A stretch of 64,000 bases of DNA from Helicobacter mastomyrinus (GCF_039555295.1 NZ_CP145316.1:2026510-2090509), one strand, 5' to 3'. Shown: positions 11,691 to 21,582, counted from the stretch's first letter. The notes: generated by a model from the sequence alone, not told the origin. Numbers and translations: made by a program.

Positions 11691-12080
11691 ATGATTACAC
11701 TCTATGGTATTAAAACTTGTGGCAGTGTCAAAAAGGCTACCACGCTTTTAGACAAGCATAGCATTCCCTTTAGCTTTATTGATTTAAAGGTGCAAGTGCC
11801 TTCTGCTCCGCTTATTCGTGGGTGGATAGAGCAAAGGGGCATTGGCAAGGTGCTAAATACCAAAGGCACAACATATAAGAATCTTAAAAAAGAAGGACTG
11901 ATTAAAGAGGGGCTAATTACTGATTCTAAGGCATTGATTGAGGAGCAGATAGCATTACTCACGCAATACCCTTTGCTTCTTAAACGTCCTGTGATTACCT
12001 ATGACAAGACACTTATTATCGGCTATGAGGAAGAAGCGATTATAGGGCTTATTCATACATATCAAAATAAAAAACTTTAA
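11691..12080 (+). CDS. Spx/ArsC-family thioredoxin-fold protein (YffB-like)
   Basis: A 129-residue protein of the arsenate reductase/Spx fold. The N-terminus MITLYGIKTCGSVKKA shows a single Cys in TCGS where Spx has CxxC, and the conserved RP turn appears as LLKRPVITYD. Such proteins (YffB/YfgD group) are often annotated as arsenate reductase without proof. It lies 3 bases after the LMW phosphatase gene in the same run of genes. The function is unresolved; a glutathione- or thioredoxin-linked reductase is plausible. Confidence 0.85.
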   Translation: MITLYGIKTCGSVKKATTLLDKHSIPFSFIDLKVQVPSAPLIRGWIEQRGIGKVLNTKGTTYKNLKKEGLIKEGLITDSKALIEEQIALLTQYPLLLKRPVITYDKTLIIGYEEEAIIGLIHTYQNKKL

Positions 12081-12092
12081 GGTAGTGAGTAA

Positions 12093-13430
12093 ATGAAGTA
12101 TAGAATCTTTGCCCTTTTGCTTTATGTGCTTTATCTTAGTGCGTGTTCGCAAAAGGTGATTCAAATCACGAAAATCAAGGATTTAGAACAGCTTCCCCAA
12201 GATGCGCTTATTTATATTGATGAATCTTCTCAAATAAAAGTTGATAGCAAGGCTCTTGCTGTGCTTAAAAATGATTATTTGGAAAAATATTATTCTATCT
12301 GGCAGGAAAAGCCTAATCCTAATGTAAATGAAGTATTTTGGATTAAGCCTTCACTGCTTAAAAATGCGGGTTTTGGAGAGAATCTACAAGCCAACCCTCT
12401 CTCTTATACAAAAGAAATTTTAGATTCTATGGATATTGAATCTTACCCAAGTAAAGCCATTAGGGCTATTATCACTACTACCACTGATGTGCGTGCTGTG
12501 CCTACGATTAAACCTATGTTTAATAAGCCTGATGGCTATCCTTTTGATAGATGGCAAAACTCATTGATTTTTGTTGGCACACCGGTGCTGATTACACATA
12601 CAAGCCGCGATAAATCGTGGGTGCATATTCAATCAAGCTTTGTGTATGGCTGGGTGAAAGCAGAGCATGTTGGTATATTAAGCAAGGAGCAGATTAAAGA
12701 GATTAGAGGATTTAAACAATATGTTACACCCATTGAAGATAAAATTCTGCTCTATAATGCAAAGGGTGATTTTGCCACACAAGCGCGTATCGGGCAAATC
12801 TTTGCGCTTAAAACAGGAAGTCATACAAAGGGTGATAAAATCGCGCTTGTTACATATACAAGAATGCCCAATGGCAATGCAAAGCAGAAGATTCTCTATG
12901 GGCTAAAATCGCATTTTAGCCCATTTCCTCTTGAATTAGATACGCAAAACATCGCTAAAACTATTAATGCAATGCTAGGGCAGCGATATGGCTGGGGAGG
13001 ATTGCTTGAAAATCGCGATTGCTCTGCCTTTGTGCGGGATATTTTCTCCCAATATGGCATACATTTACCGCGCAATTCTAAAGCACAAGTGAATTATGGC
13101 AAAAATAGCGTTGATTTAAGCACGCTTACACGTGAGGAAAAAGAAGCTTTTATTATCGCTAATGCTACACCCTATCAAACGCTTTTATGGCAGAGTGGAC
13201 ATATTATGCTTTATATTGGGCACTTTGAGGGGAAAGCACTTATCGCCCATAGTGTGTGGAGCGTAACCACAGGCAAAAAATATGAGAATATGTTAGGTGG
13301 TGTAGTGATTACCACGCTTCACGTAGGTGAGGAGCATAATGGCACTTTTGCGAAATCGCCGCTGCTTATTGATAAAATCGGTGCAATGTCTGACCTCTCA
13401 ATCCTTGCCAAGCAAATACAAGCAAAGTAA
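12093..13430 (+). CDS. SH3-domain NlpC/P60 cell-wall peptidase lipoprotein
   Basis: Predicted peptidoglycan endopeptidase anchored to a membrane as a lipoprotein: signal with lipobox LSACSQ at residue 16. Two SH3b-like domains (about 125-280, with RAVPTIKPMF and WVHIQSSFVYGWVKAEHVG) precede a C-terminal NlpC/P60 domain with the catalytic Cys in RDCSAFVRDIF, a His in SGHIMLYIG and the third polar position near IAHSVWS. Length 445. It overlaps the znuA start by one base, so it may be co-transcribed with the zinc transporter, although a functional link is not obvious. Confidence 0.9.
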   Translation: MKYRIFALLLYVLYLSACSQKVIQITKIKDLEQLPQDALIYIDESSQIKVDSKALAVLKNDYLEKYYSIWQEKPNPNVNEVFWIKPSLLKNAGFGENLQANPLSYTKEILDSMDIESYPSKAIRAIITTTTDVRAVPTIKPMFNKPDGYPFDRWQNSLIFVGTPVLITHTSRDKSWVHIQSSFVYGWVKAEHVGILSKEQIKEIRGFKQYVTPIEDKILLYNAKGDFATQARIGQIFALKTGSHTKGDKIALVTYTRMPNGNAKQKILYGLKSHFSPFPLELDTQNIAKTINAMLGQRYGWGGLLENRDCSAFVRDIFSQYGIHLPRNSKAQVNYGKNSVDLSTLTREEKEAFIIANATPYQTLLWQSGHIMLYIGHFEGKALIAHSVWSVTTGKKYENMLGGVVITTLHVGEEHNGTFAKSPLLIDKIGAMSDLSILAKQIQAK

Positions 13431-14320
13431 TGAAACTTACCTATCTAAGATATGTGTTTCTTCTATGCACTTGTTTTGCTATGCTCCAAGCTACATCTAT
13501 CAAAGTCATAGTGAGTGTGCTGCCGCAAAAAGAGATGATAGAACGTATTGGTGGCGAATATGTGCAAGTAGAAGTGCTTGTTCCTCAAGGAAAATCCCCA
13601 GAAATTTATGAGCCAAGTATCGCGCAGATGAAGTATATCGCTCAAGCGGATATCTTTTTTGGCGTAGGTATGCCCTTTGAATCCCCGTGGCTTAAGCGAT
13701 TTAGCCTTGCAAATCCTTCACTCATATATTACAATCTCTCTACGCTTGCACAAATGCCGCAAAGCCACGCACATACCACCCATATACCCATACACAATCC
13801 GCATATTTGGCTCTCTGCACAAAGTATGCAACCACAAGTGGCTTTTATCGCGGATATTTTAAGCAAAGCAGATGTGGCGCATAAGGATATATTCAAACAC
13901 AATAGCACAGAGCTTATTAAAACATTGCAAACTATCACGGACAAAACGCGTTTGCTCTTTGGTACTCCACAGGCACAAAAGCATTTTATCGTCTATCACC
14001 CAGCCTTTGAGATTTTTGCTAAGGATTTTAACCTAAATGAAAAAAGCCTAGAAAATGAGGGCAAGGAGCCAAAGGGTAAGGAGCTTAGCGCACTTATGCA
14101 ATATGCTAGAAATCATCATATAAAAGCCATTTTTATCCAACCTCAATATGCAAAATCACGTGTGGAGATGTTGGCTAAAGAGCTTAATCTACGTATTATC
14201 GAGCTTGACCCTTTGGCTCCATCGTGGCTTTTGTCCCTGCAAAGCAATGCCTGTCAAATCGCGCTTAATCTCGCATTAGATGAGATTGCTTCGTGTATGC
14301 AGCAATATTTTAAAGAGTAG
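13430..14320 (+). CDS. znuA: Zinc-binding periplasmic protein of ABC transporter
   Basis: Cluster A-I solute-binding protein that captures Zn2+ (or Mn2+) in the periplasm for ZnuBC. It has an N-terminal signal (LCTCFAMLQATS), and the metal ligands expected of the family: His in HNPHIWLS, His in VYHPAFEIFAKDF, and Asp in IELDPLAPSW. A short His-containing stretch (SHAHTTHIPIHNPH) replaces the long His-rich loop of E. coli ZnuA. Length 296. It is followed 5 bases later by the ATPase gene; the three genes form one operon. Confidence 0.92.
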   Translation: MKLTYLRYVFLLCTCFAMLQATSIKVIVSVLPQKEMIERIGGEYVQVEVLVPQGKSPEIYEPSIAQMKYIAQADIFFGVGMPFESPWLKRFSLANPSLIYYNLSTLAQMPQSHAHTTHIPIHNPHIWLSAQSMQPQVAFIADILSKADVAHKDIFKHNSTELIKTLQTITDKTRLLFGTPQAQKHFIVYHPAFEIFAKDFNLNEKSLENEGKEPKGKELSALMQYARNHHIKAIFIQPQYAKSRVEMLAKELNLRIIELDPLAPSWLLSLQSNACQIALNLALDEIASCMQQYFKE

Positions 14321-14325
14321 AAGTT

Positions 14326-15114
14326 ATGTCGCTTTTAGATATTAAGAATCTTAGTTTTGCCTACACATCGCATAATGTGCTTGAAAATGTGAATTTTGAA
14401 GTGCAAGATGGGGATTTTTGGGCGATTATTGGACCAAATGGTGGAGGTAAAAGCACATTAGTAAGGCTTATTTTAGGGCTTCTTAAGGCACAAAGTGGCT
14501 CCATAAGCTTTGCACAGGGTATGGAATTAACACAAATTGGCTATGTCCCGCAAAATACAAATTTCAATATGAATTTTCCTATCTGTGTGAGAGATGTTAT
14601 TACATTAGGTTTGCTAAAGCCTAGCATATTAGGCTTTAGAGTCCGCAAACATCTCAAAGCGGTGCAAGATGCAATGGAGCAGCTCCATATCGCCCATCTT
14701 GCCCAAAAGCCTATTAACGCTTTATCAGGTGGAGAGAGGCAAAAGGTGCTTATTGCCCGCGCTTTAGTTAATCGCACAAGGCTTCTTATCCTTGATGAGC
14801 CAACTGCAAGTGTCGATGTCAAGGCGCAAGGGGAGATTTATGAGTTACTCTTAAAACTTAATAAACATATAAGCATTATCGTAGTGAGCCACGATATTAG
14901 CTTTATTCTAGGCTATGCAAAAAAGGTGCTTTATGTGAATAAATACGCGCTTACTCATAATATTCTTCAATGCGATTTGGACTTAAAAGGGCATATTTGC
15001 GAGGTGGATATTCTTAACTCTTTTGCGCAAAAAGTACAGAATCTAAGCGAAGATTCTCAATTGAATGTGTCTTTGGCACCGCAGACAAATGCCAAGGAAG
15101 CGGCAAATGGCTGA
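14326..15114 (+). CDS. znuC: Zinc ABC transporter ATPase
   Basis: Cytoplasmic ATPase that drives zinc import with ZnuB. Walker A is GPNGGGKST (near residue 38), the Q-loop sits in IGYVPQNTNFNMNFP, the signature is LSGGERQ, and Walker B is LLILDEPTAS with the switch His in VVSHD. Length 262, as is usual. Its last 8 bases overlap the znuB start. Confidence 0.95.
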   Translation: MSLLDIKNLSFAYTSHNVLENVNFEVQDGDFWAIIGPNGGGKSTLVRLILGLLKAQSGSISFAQGMELTQIGYVPQNTNFNMNFPICVRDVITLGLLKPSILGFRVRKHLKAVQDAMEQLHIAHLAQKPINALSGGERQKVLIARALVNRTRLLILDEPTASVDVKAQGEIYELLLKLNKHISIIVVSHDISFILGYAKKVLYVNKYALTHNILQCDLDLKGHICEVDILNSFAQKVQNLSEDSQLNVSLAPQTNAKEAANG

Positions 15115-15919
15115 AATATTCTCCTATCAATTTGTGTGGGTAGCACTTTTTATGTCCTTTTTGGTAAGTATTTGCAGTGGGATTATTGGCTCAATCATTG
15201 TCGCCAATAAAAATGTTTTTGTCGCAGGAGGTGTGGCACATAGCGCATTTGGCGGTGTGGGTGCGGCGTTATTTTTTGGCTTTAGCACGACATTTGGAGC
15301 ATTGCTCTTTGGCGTGATAATGGCTTTATTTCTTTCTTATGCGTTTTTATATCAAAAAGAGCGGCTTGATGCGTATGTGGGGGCGAGTTGGGCTTTTGGT
15401 ATGGCAATAGGCGTAATTTTTATTGACATCACACCCGGCTATAATAGCGACATATCAAGCTATCTTTTTGGCTCTCTTTTGGCTGTGGGCTTAGAAGAAA
15501 TGATTGCTATGGGTATTTTTGATGTATTTTTAGTGCTTTTTGTGGCATTGTATTATTATGAAATGTTAGCACTTTTTTATGATAATGAGTTTTGCACACT
15601 TAAGGGCTTAAATGTATATGCTTGGACGAGCATTATTTTCGTGCTTATTGCCATAGGAGTAGTGCTTTCAATGAGTGTGGGAGGATTAATTTTAATTCTA
15701 GCTATTCTCTCAATCCCCGCTTATATCGCTCATTTGTTTTCGCATTCATTAGCATTTATGATGTGTATTTCGTGGCTCATTTCGCTTATTTCTATATGGG
15801 TGGGATTTTTTGTCGCATATTGGTGTAATGTCAGTATAGGGGCGTGTATCGTTGTTTTACTTGCATTTGCGATGTTTGGGGCTATTATATTTCACAAATT
15901 TATAAGGAGGATTCTATGA
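15107..15919 (+). CDS. znuB: Zinc ABC transporter permease
   Basis: Inner-membrane permease of the ABC-3 family with about eight hydrophobic segments; the conserved loop GGVAHSAFGGVGAALFFG follows the second helix. I choose ATG 15107 (MAEIFSYQFVWVALFMSF) because the 14 residues upstream of it in the open frame lie inside znuC. It is translationally coupled to znuC. About 270 residues. Confidence 0.93.
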   Translation: MAEIFSYQFVWVALFMSFLVSICSGIIGSIIVANKNVFVAGGVAHSAFGGVGAALFFGFSTTFGALLFGVIMALFLSYAFLYQKERLDAYVGASWAFGMAIGVIFIDITPGYNSDISSYLFGSLLAVGLEEMIAMGIFDVFLVLFVALYYYEMLALFYDNEFCTLKGLNVYAWTSIIFVLIAIGVVLSMSVGGLILILAILSIPAYIAHLFSHSLAFMMCISWLISLISIWVGFFVAYWCNVSIGACIVVLLAFAMFGAIIFHKFIRRIL

Positions 15920-16113
15920 AAGAAGAAGAAAGTCAAAAGATTGCCAAACGAGCGGTAAAAATCGCGCTTTTTTGCGTGTTTGTTACTTTGCTTTTAAGCC
16001 TTATTAATATCTACATACTTATCATTCAGGCAAGTGCTACTGCTGCGATGAGTAAGGAAATCAAGGAATTACAAGAACAAGCGGGAATTACGCGATACAT
16101 ACCACAAGAGTAG
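15916..16113 (+). CDS. Small single-pass membrane protein
   Basis: A 65-residue product, MKEEESQKIAKRAVKIALF at the start, with one central hydrophobic helix (FCVFVTLLLSLINIYILII) and a charged C-terminus. The ATG overlaps the znuB stop region (ATGA) with AAGGAGG upstream at 15903-15909, which strongly supports translation. I do not recognise a function; by position it might be an accessory of the zinc transporter or simply the last gene of the operon. Confidence 0.75.
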   Translation: MKEEESQKIAKRAVKIALFCVFVTLLLSLINIYILIIQASATAAMSKEIKELQEQAGITRYIPQE

Positions 16114-16371
16114 AATCTTGCATTGATTAGAGGATAGGGCAGCAGAGCGTTAAGATAGCAGAGAGTGAGTTTTCTTTCTTGTTTTGGCTTAAATGAAAAA
16201 ACAAGATTATTTGCAGGCATTAAATAGAGAGAATAAATGTATTGCTATTAATGCTTTGAACATTCCTTCTTGATGAAGGGCACTATGATGATGGCTTGAT
16301 ATGGAATTATTTTTGCTAATACATTTACGTAAAGTGAGATTCTAAAAGGATTGAGAAATTCAAGGGATTTT
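16114..16371. other. Intergenic region before the porin pair
   Basis: About 258 bases between the znuB operon and the first porin. I see no convincing gene, tRNA or perfect terminator hairpin. It must hold the promoter for the porin gene. The frame start at TTG 16351 lies at its end, but the signal peptide points to ATG 16372. Confidence 0.5.
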
Positions 16372-17508
16372 ATGAAAAGAGCATTACGTATTTTTGTATT
16401 TATATGTGCTTTATTGCAGAGTGCATATACAAATGACATCGCACAATTACTCCTTACAGGGAAGCCAAGTGGGCATATGGGGTTGTATTATCAAGGTATG
16501 ACAGGTGGTGCGCCTAGTTTTGTCGATGCGAATGTTTCACTTGCCTATCAAACTCGGCGATTACGTGGTGTGGCTCTTGGTGCTTCTATGTGGGCTGCTA
16601 CAAAGCTTTTTCAGCTCAATACTGGAGATTTTTCGCAAGTGAAGAGCAATTTCGTTTTTACAGAGCTCTATGCAAACTTTACAAATCCTAATCGTATTAG
16701 CGCATCTCTGGGACGTTTTGCTATTGATAGTGAATGGATTAAGTATTATACACAAGGTGCGGCATTAAGCTATGAGGATATAGAGAATCTTAAGATTGAT
16801 TTTATTTGGGCGAATAGAAGTGCTTATGTTACAAATTATCGAATGGACGACTTTTATAATCCTTTTGGGGGTGTGGGATCTCTATACTTGAGTGCAGCTG
16901 CAACATTGCCAGATTCCCCATTGCAAATTACACCTTATATCTATGCTGCCCCTAGCGATTTTACCGCGTTTGGGCTTAAGGTGCTTGTTGCTGTCCCTGC
17001 ACCATCGGCTACGCTGTATGGTAAAATGCACTTTCTTTCTTTTGTGAGTAAAAGCGATCGGGTTATAGATTATGCTGTTACAAATGGTGATGGTGGATTT
17101 GTATGGCTAGAGGGTGGTGCAAAATGGTCTGGCTTTAATGTCGGTGGAGGTGTGATTTCTGTTACTGAAAATGGTGCAAGAGGTATTGATGCCTTTGGGC
17201 AAAGTAGCTATTTTGAGAGAAGAGAAGGTTTATTTTATAATGATGCTACTACACTTTACGCATTTTTACAATATGACTTGAAGCAATATATACAGCTTGA
17301 TTCGGCTATCCGTCATACATCTATTGGGACTAAACATATCTTTAATTGGGAGATAGGGCTTGTATCTGAACCCCAATATAATATTGAATTGGGTGTAAAA
17401 GTTATAGGAATGATAAATAATGCCGATTTTACGCTCGATAATTCTATTTTCGCCAATGATGGCAGGAATTATTTGCTAGCCCGTGTATTTGGACAGGTTA
17501 GTTTTTAA
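16372..17508 (+). CDS. Outer-membrane porin, Opr-like (first of pair)
   Basis: About 378 residues with a clear signal peptide (MKRALRIFVFICALLQSAYT) and long alternating beta strands; the C-terminus (LLARVFGQVSF) ends in Phe as outer-membrane barrels do. Features such as the early GHMGLYYQGM segment and LGRFAIDSEWIKYYTQGAAL recur in the next gene (GHLGAFYHQGF; GGRFDIGEFYMGKD), so the two are paralogues of the Opr-type porin family of Campylobacterota. The ATG has AAGGGA just upstream. Substrate unknown. Confidence 0.85.
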   Translation: MKRALRIFVFICALLQSAYTNDIAQLLLTGKPSGHMGLYYQGMTGGAPSFVDANVSLAYQTRRLRGVALGASMWAATKLFQLNTGDFSQVKSNFVFTELYANFTNPNRISASLGRFAIDSEWIKYYTQGAALSYEDIENLKIDFIWANRSAYVTNYRMDDFYNPFGGVGSLYLSAAATLPDSPLQITPYIYAAPSDFTAFGLKVLVAVPAPSATLYGKMHFLSFVSKSDRVIDYAVTNGDGGFVWLEGGAKWSGFNVGGGVISVTENGARGIDAFGQSSYFERREGLFYNDATTLYAFLQYDLKQYIQLDSAIRHTSIGTKHIFNWEIGLVSEPQYNIELGVKVIGMINNADFTLDNSIFANDGRNYLLARVFGQVSF

Positions 17509-17529
17509 ACTACTTTATAAGGAGAGTAT

Positions 17530-18801
17530 ATGAAAAAAGTCTATGTATCACTCGCGCTCGTGGGTGCAATGGCTGCAAGTGCAAGTGCTGTAGAAGTAAC
17601 ACCCTTTGGACATTTAGGTGCGTTCTATCATCAAGGTTTTGGTGGTTTGGGCGTGCAAAATAATGGCAAGGAAGTGCAAAGAGCTTATGCTAATGTGAGT
17701 GCAAGAGTAGGTGTAGAGGTAGGTTTAGGCTCAGCCTTCAGCATAGGGCTTGGTGCATGGGGTGGTTATCCATTCTACGCTACAGGTGATAGCCCCCAGA
17801 ATGTAGGCGATATAGCGTTTCCTAGAAATGTTGATGTATCTGATGCATATTTGCGCTATGATGGCAGACGTTTAAGAGTAATTGGCGGACGCTTTGATAT
17901 TGGTGAATTTTATATGGGTAAAGACCGCAAGAACTATACAGGTGTAGATTGGATTTATGGTAATACACAAGGTGCGGCTTTAAATGTTGATGGTGGAGCT
18001 GTGAGCCTCTGGGCATATTGGAGAAATTCACAACTTGGTGCAGGACAAGCCTTCAATAGAATAGGTTATGAGCTTTCAAGCTTTGATACATATCAAGGGC
18101 AAAAAAACCATCAAGGTGAGCTTGTCTCTGGAGGCGTAGATGTGAATTTTGGCGCATTTAGAATCTCACCTTTTGCTTCATATCTTACAAGCACGGATAC
18201 AAGAGCAAATAGCGGTGGTATAGATGTTCTTAATGCTGGAGCAAAGGCACAACTTGAGCTTGGCGATGGCGGATTAAAATCTATTACTACGTTAAGAGGT
18301 ATATTTAGCACAACAAATCTTGTAAAAGATGGCAGCGGCAATAGTGGCACTACTTTTTGGCTTGATGAAGAATTACGCTTTAGCGAGATATGGAAGCTTG
18401 GAGCAGGATATATCACTTCAAGTAAAGATACTTTCTTGCTTAACTATGGTGATAGGGCAAGATTCTATGGCTATAGAGCAGGATTGTTATGTGGTGCTGG
18501 AGTGGGTAATTCCTTGGGTATAAACAATAATGCTTCAACTTGGTATGTCTTTGGTGGTTTAGAAGCTAAACGTATAGCACTTGACTTGCTCTATGCAGGT
18601 GGTAACTACAAAGAAATTTCTGCTATCGTTGCTTTTAAACTATGGGAAAGTGGGCAAATGCACTTTTCAGTCGGTGGTGGCTATGTAGGCACAGGTTATG
18701 GTAGCAACGATGATACTACTCTAGGCAGTGCGCTAACAGGTATTACTGATGGAACTAAATGGCAAGACTCTGCTTATGTCTTTGCTAAGCTTGGATTCTA
18801 A
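17530..18801 (+). CDS. Outer-membrane porin, Opr-like (second of pair)
   Basis: Predicted outer-membrane barrel of 423 residues: signal peptide MKKVYVSLALVGAMAASASA, then VEVTPFGHLGAFYHQGFGG, regular amphipathic strands and a terminal Phe (DSAYVFAKLGF). Spaced 21 bases after its paralogue with AAGGAGAG as ribosome site, so the two are probably one transcript. The second copy is longer by about 45 residues. Such porins usually pass small anions or sugars; specificity cannot be read here. Confidence 0.88.
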   Translation: MKKVYVSLALVGAMAASASAVEVTPFGHLGAFYHQGFGGLGVQNNGKEVQRAYANVSARVGVEVGLGSAFSIGLGAWGGYPFYATGDSPQNVGDIAFPRNVDVSDAYLRYDGRRLRVIGGRFDIGEFYMGKDRKNYTGVDWIYGNTQGAALNVDGGAVSLWAYWRNSQLGAGQAFNRIGYELSSFDTYQGQKNHQGELVSGGVDVNFGAFRISPFASYLTSTDTRANSGGIDVLNAGAKAQLELGDGGLKSITTLRGIFSTTNLVKDGSGNSGTTFWLDEELRFSEIWKLGAGYITSSKDTFLLNYGDRARFYGYRAGLLCGAGVGNSLGINNNASTWYVFGGLEAKRIALDLLYAGGNYKEISAIVAFKLWESGQMHFSVGGGYVGTGYGSNDDTTLGSALTGITDGTKWQDSAYVFAKLGF

Positions 18802-18817
18802 TTTATCTTAACAATCT

Positions 18818-18849
18818 TACTAGGCTAGTTTAGCCTAGTACCCCCCCCC
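18818..18849 (+). terminator. Strong hairpin plus C9 tract after porin pair
   Basis: A perfect 10-bp stem (TACTAGGCTA, 3-base loop, TAGCCTAGTA) at 18818-18840, 17 bases after the second porin's stop. It is followed directly by nine C residues (18841-18849) and not by the usual T run. It is probably the transcription terminator or a 3' stabilising hairpin for the porin transcript. Confidence 0.7.
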
Positions 18850-18925
18850 TCCTTATTGTCCCCCATTTCTTAACGCTCTAAAATCTCTTAGAAAAAAACT
18901 TTCTTAAAAATGCTTCAAAACAATG

Positions 18926-18931
18926 TATAAT
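18926..18931 (+). promoter_or_regulatory. Candidate -10 box upstream of hemJ-argH
   Basis: TATAAT, preceded by TG, lies 37 bases upstream of the hemJ start in AT-rich sequence. Helicobacter vegetative promoters have a good -10 and little -35, as here. It would drive hemJ and argH. Confidence 0.5.
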
Positions 18932-18968
18932 AACGCTTTTGTTGCATTGAGTAGAACAAGGAGAAAAG

Positions 18969-19409
18969 ATGGAGTATGCGTATATCAAAGCATTTCATAT
19001 TATCGTGCTTGTATCGTGGATGGCGATGTTATTTTATTTACCTCGATTATTTGTGTATCACGCACAAAATAGAGACAATGAGGGCTTTGTGAGTGTTGTT
19101 AAAATACAAGAAGTGAAACTTTATAAATATATCGGCACACCCGCTATTGTGCTTACCCTGCTTACAGGCATAGCAATGATTACCCTCCACCCCTCATTAC
19201 TTCAAGTGGCGACTTCGGGTATTTGGCTACATATTAAACTCACATTTGTGATAATACTTGTAATCTATCATTTACTCTGCGGATATTTTATTAAGACATT
19301 GGGGAATGGCAGCTGCAAAAGAAGCCATAAATTCTTTAGATTTTTTAATGAGATTCCCACACTTTTACTTATCATTATTGCTATTTTAGCAGTATGCAAA
19401 CCATTCTAG
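18969..19409 (+). CDS. hemJ: HemJ-type protoporphyrinogen IX oxidase
   Basis: Integral membrane enzyme (UPF0093) that oxidises protoporphyrinogen IX to protoporphyrin IX, replacing HemY/HemG in many bacteria. 146 residues with four membrane segments; the conserved His in YIKAFHIIVLVSWMAM and the downstream conserved Lys/Arg-rich loop fit the family. It has AAGGAG eight bases before the ATG and a TATAAT at 18926-18931. argH follows after 9 bases. hemA and hemC elsewhere in this window supply earlier steps. Confidence 0.88.
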   Translation: MEYAYIKAFHIIVLVSWMAMLFYLPRLFVYHAQNRDNEGFVSVVKIQEVKLYKYIGTPAIVLTLLTGIAMITLHPSLLQVATSGIWLHIKLTFVIILVIYHLLCGYFIKTLGNGSCKRSHKFFRFFNEIPTLLLIIIAILAVCKPF

Positions 19410-19418
19410 GAAGGCAAT

Positions 19419-20825
19419 ATGGCGAAGTTATGGGGAGGGCGATTTGGTTTAGAATCTAGCTCACTTTTAGAGGAATTTAATGCTTCGATTTTTTTTGATA
19501 AAGCCTTGTGGCGTGAGGATATAAGTGGTTCAAAAGCTCATACAAAAATGCTTGGTAATATCGGTGTGTTGGCACCAAATGAGGTAGAGGCGATTTGCAA
19601 AGGCTTAGAGAGTATCGCTCAATCCATTGAAGAGGGGCGTTTTGAGTTTAAGGCAGGTGATGAAGATATACATATGGCAATAGAATCTGCCCTTACAGAG
19701 CTTATTGGTGATGTGGGTAAAAAGCTCCATACCGCAAGAAGTCGCAATGACCAAGTCGCGCTTGATTTTCGGCTTTACGTATTAAGGCATAATCTCATTA
19801 TTCAATCTTTGCTTGTAGAACTTATAGAATCTATCTTAGAAATCGCAAAGGCACATACACAAAGCATTATGCCCGGATTCACACATTTACAACACGCTCA
19901 ACCTGTGAGCTTTGGCTTTCATCTCGTGGCTTGGGCGTGTAATTTTAAGCGCGACATAGAGCGATTGGAAGCGGATTTTAAACGTAATAACTTCTGTCCG
20001 CTTGGGAGTGGGGCATTAGCAGGAACACCCTATAAAAATGATAGAAATTTTCTTGCTAAAGAGCTAGGATTTAGCGCACCTACGCTTAATGCGATGGATT
20101 CTGTAAGTGATAGGGATTTTGCCCTTGATATGCTTTATAGCCTTTCTATGATAATGATGCACATCTCGCGTGTGGCTGAAGAACTCGTGCTATGGAGCAC
20201 ACAGGAATTTGCATTTATCACTCTAAGTGATGCGTATGCGACGGGTAGCTCGATTATGCCGCAGAAAAAAAATCCCGATGTGCCTGAACTTTTGCGCGGT
20301 AAGAGTGGGCGTGTGTATGGGGCTTTAATGGGGCTTTTAAGTGTGATGAAAGGACTGCCCCTAGCGTATAATAAAGATATACAGGAGGATAAGGAGGGCG
20401 TCTTTGATGCGATTAGAAATGTAATGATTTGCTTAAAAATCGCTAGGGAATGCCTCTGCACGATGGAGATTCGCACAGATAATATGTATAAAATGGCAAA
20501 AAAAGGGCATTTGAGCGCGACTGATTTAGCGGATTTTCTCGTGCGGGAATGCAATGTGGCATTTCGTGATGCACATCATATTACTGGACAGGTGGTGGCT
20601 TATGCAGAATCTAAGGGTGTGGATATAAGTGATTTAAATGAGGTGGAGATTATGGCACTAGATTCACGTATTAAAGCAGGAGTAAAGGCGGTGCTGTCTT
20701 TAGAATATTCAATGAACGCACGCGACACCCTGGGCGGCACTGCTACTTCTCAAACACACGCACAAATAGAAGCCCTCACGCATTTTGTCAAAAATATCAA
20801 GGCACAATTAGAACAAGCACTATAG
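19419..20825 (+). CDS. argH: Argininosuccinate lyase
   Basis: Last step of arginine synthesis: argininosuccinate to arginine plus fumarate. 468 residues, N-terminal [10 protein letters not shown] as in most Arg[32 protein letters not shown] and the fumarase/aspartase superfamily signature [12 protein letters not shown]. Preceded by AGGAAGGC. The fumarate made can feed the class I fumarase coded at 29.7-31.1 kb. Confidence 0.97.
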   Translation: MAKLWGGRFGLESSSLLEEFNASIFFDKALWREDISGSKAHTKMLGNIGVLAPNEVEAICKGLESIAQSIEEGRFEFKAGDEDIHMAIESALTELIGDVGKKLHTARSRNDQVALDFRLYVLRHNLIIQSLLVELIESILEIAKAHTQSIMPGFTHLQHAQPVSFGFHLVAWACNFKRDIERLEADFKRNNFCPLGSGALAGTPYKNDRNFLAKELGFSAPTLNAMDSVSDRDFALDMLYSLSMIMMHISRVAEELVLWSTQEFAFITLSDAYATGSSIMPQKKNPDVPELLRGKSGRVYGALMGLLSVMKGLPLAYNKDIQEDKEGVFDAIRNVMICLKIARECLCTMEIRTDNMYKMAKKGHLSATDLADFLVRECNVAFRDAHHITGQVVAYAESKGVDISDLNEVEIMALDSRIKAGVKAVLSLEYSMNARDTLGGTATSQTHAQIEALTHFVKNIKAQLEQAL

Positions 20826-20850
20826 AATCTAGCAAAACAGGCGGGTAGAT

Positions 20851-21582
20851 ATGAGTAAAAAGCAAGAAAAAATCGTAAGTATGTTTGATGAGATTGCTCC
20901 AAGCTATGATAAGGCAAATCGCGTGATGAGCCTAGGCATAGATGTTAAATGGCGCAAGGTAGCGTGTGAGAAGGCATTTGAGGCGTTGGGTAGAGATGAA
21001 ATTGGCTGTGTGCTTGATGTGGCGTGTGGCACGGGCGATATGTTGTGGCATTGGGATAAAGAGTCAAAAAAGGTGCATAAGCAGATTGTAAAAATGTGCG
21101 GGATTGACCCATCAAGGGGAATGCTTGAAGTCGCAAGGCAAAAGCTTAACCCTTTATTTACAGAGGATAGATTGCAACTTAGTGTTGGCGAGGCAAAGGC
21201 TCTTGGCATAGAATCTGCAAATGTGGATATCCTCTCTATTGCTTATGGATTACGCAATGTCGTGGCACTTGATGAGGCACTTGATGAATTTGTACGTGTG
21301 CTAAAAAGTGGCGGGGTTTTGGTAATTTTAGAATTTATGAATAATGAAAAAAAAGGGCTTTTGCAATCTCTTATGCGCTTTTATACACGCAAGATTCTGC
21401 CTTTGGTTGGGGGGTTACTCTCGCGTAATTATGCAGCGTATAAGTATCTGCCTAATTCTATCAAAGATTTTGTGAGTATTGAGCAACTAGAGGAAAAGCT
21501 TCAGGCACGAGGTGTGAGCAGCTATTTTGTGAAAGGATATAGTGCGGATATTTCTACATTATATATAGGTATCAAATCTTAA
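20851..21582 (+). CDS. ubiE: Demethylmenaquinone methyltransferase
   Basis: SAM-dependent methyltransferase (UbiE/MenG) that makes menaquinone from demethylmenaquinone. 243 residues: VSMFDEIAPSYDKANRVMSLG at the N-terminus, SAM-binding motif LDVACGTGDML, and the family marker IAYGLRNV. In a futalosine-pathway organism it acts after prenylation; ispB and mqnX in this window belong to the same pathway. It follows argH by 25 bases. Confidence 0.95.
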   Translation: MSKKQEKIVSMFDEIAPSYDKANRVMSLGIDVKWRKVACEKAFEALGRDEIGCVLDVACGTGDMLWHWDKESKKVHKQIVKMCGIDPSRGMLEVARQKLNPLFTEDRLQLSVGEAKALGIESANVDILSIAYGLRNVVALDEALDEFVRVLKSGGVLVILEFMNNEKKGLLQSLMRFYTRKILPLVGGLLSRNYAAYKYLPNSIKDFVSIEQLEEKLQARGVSSYFVKGYSADISTLYIGIKS

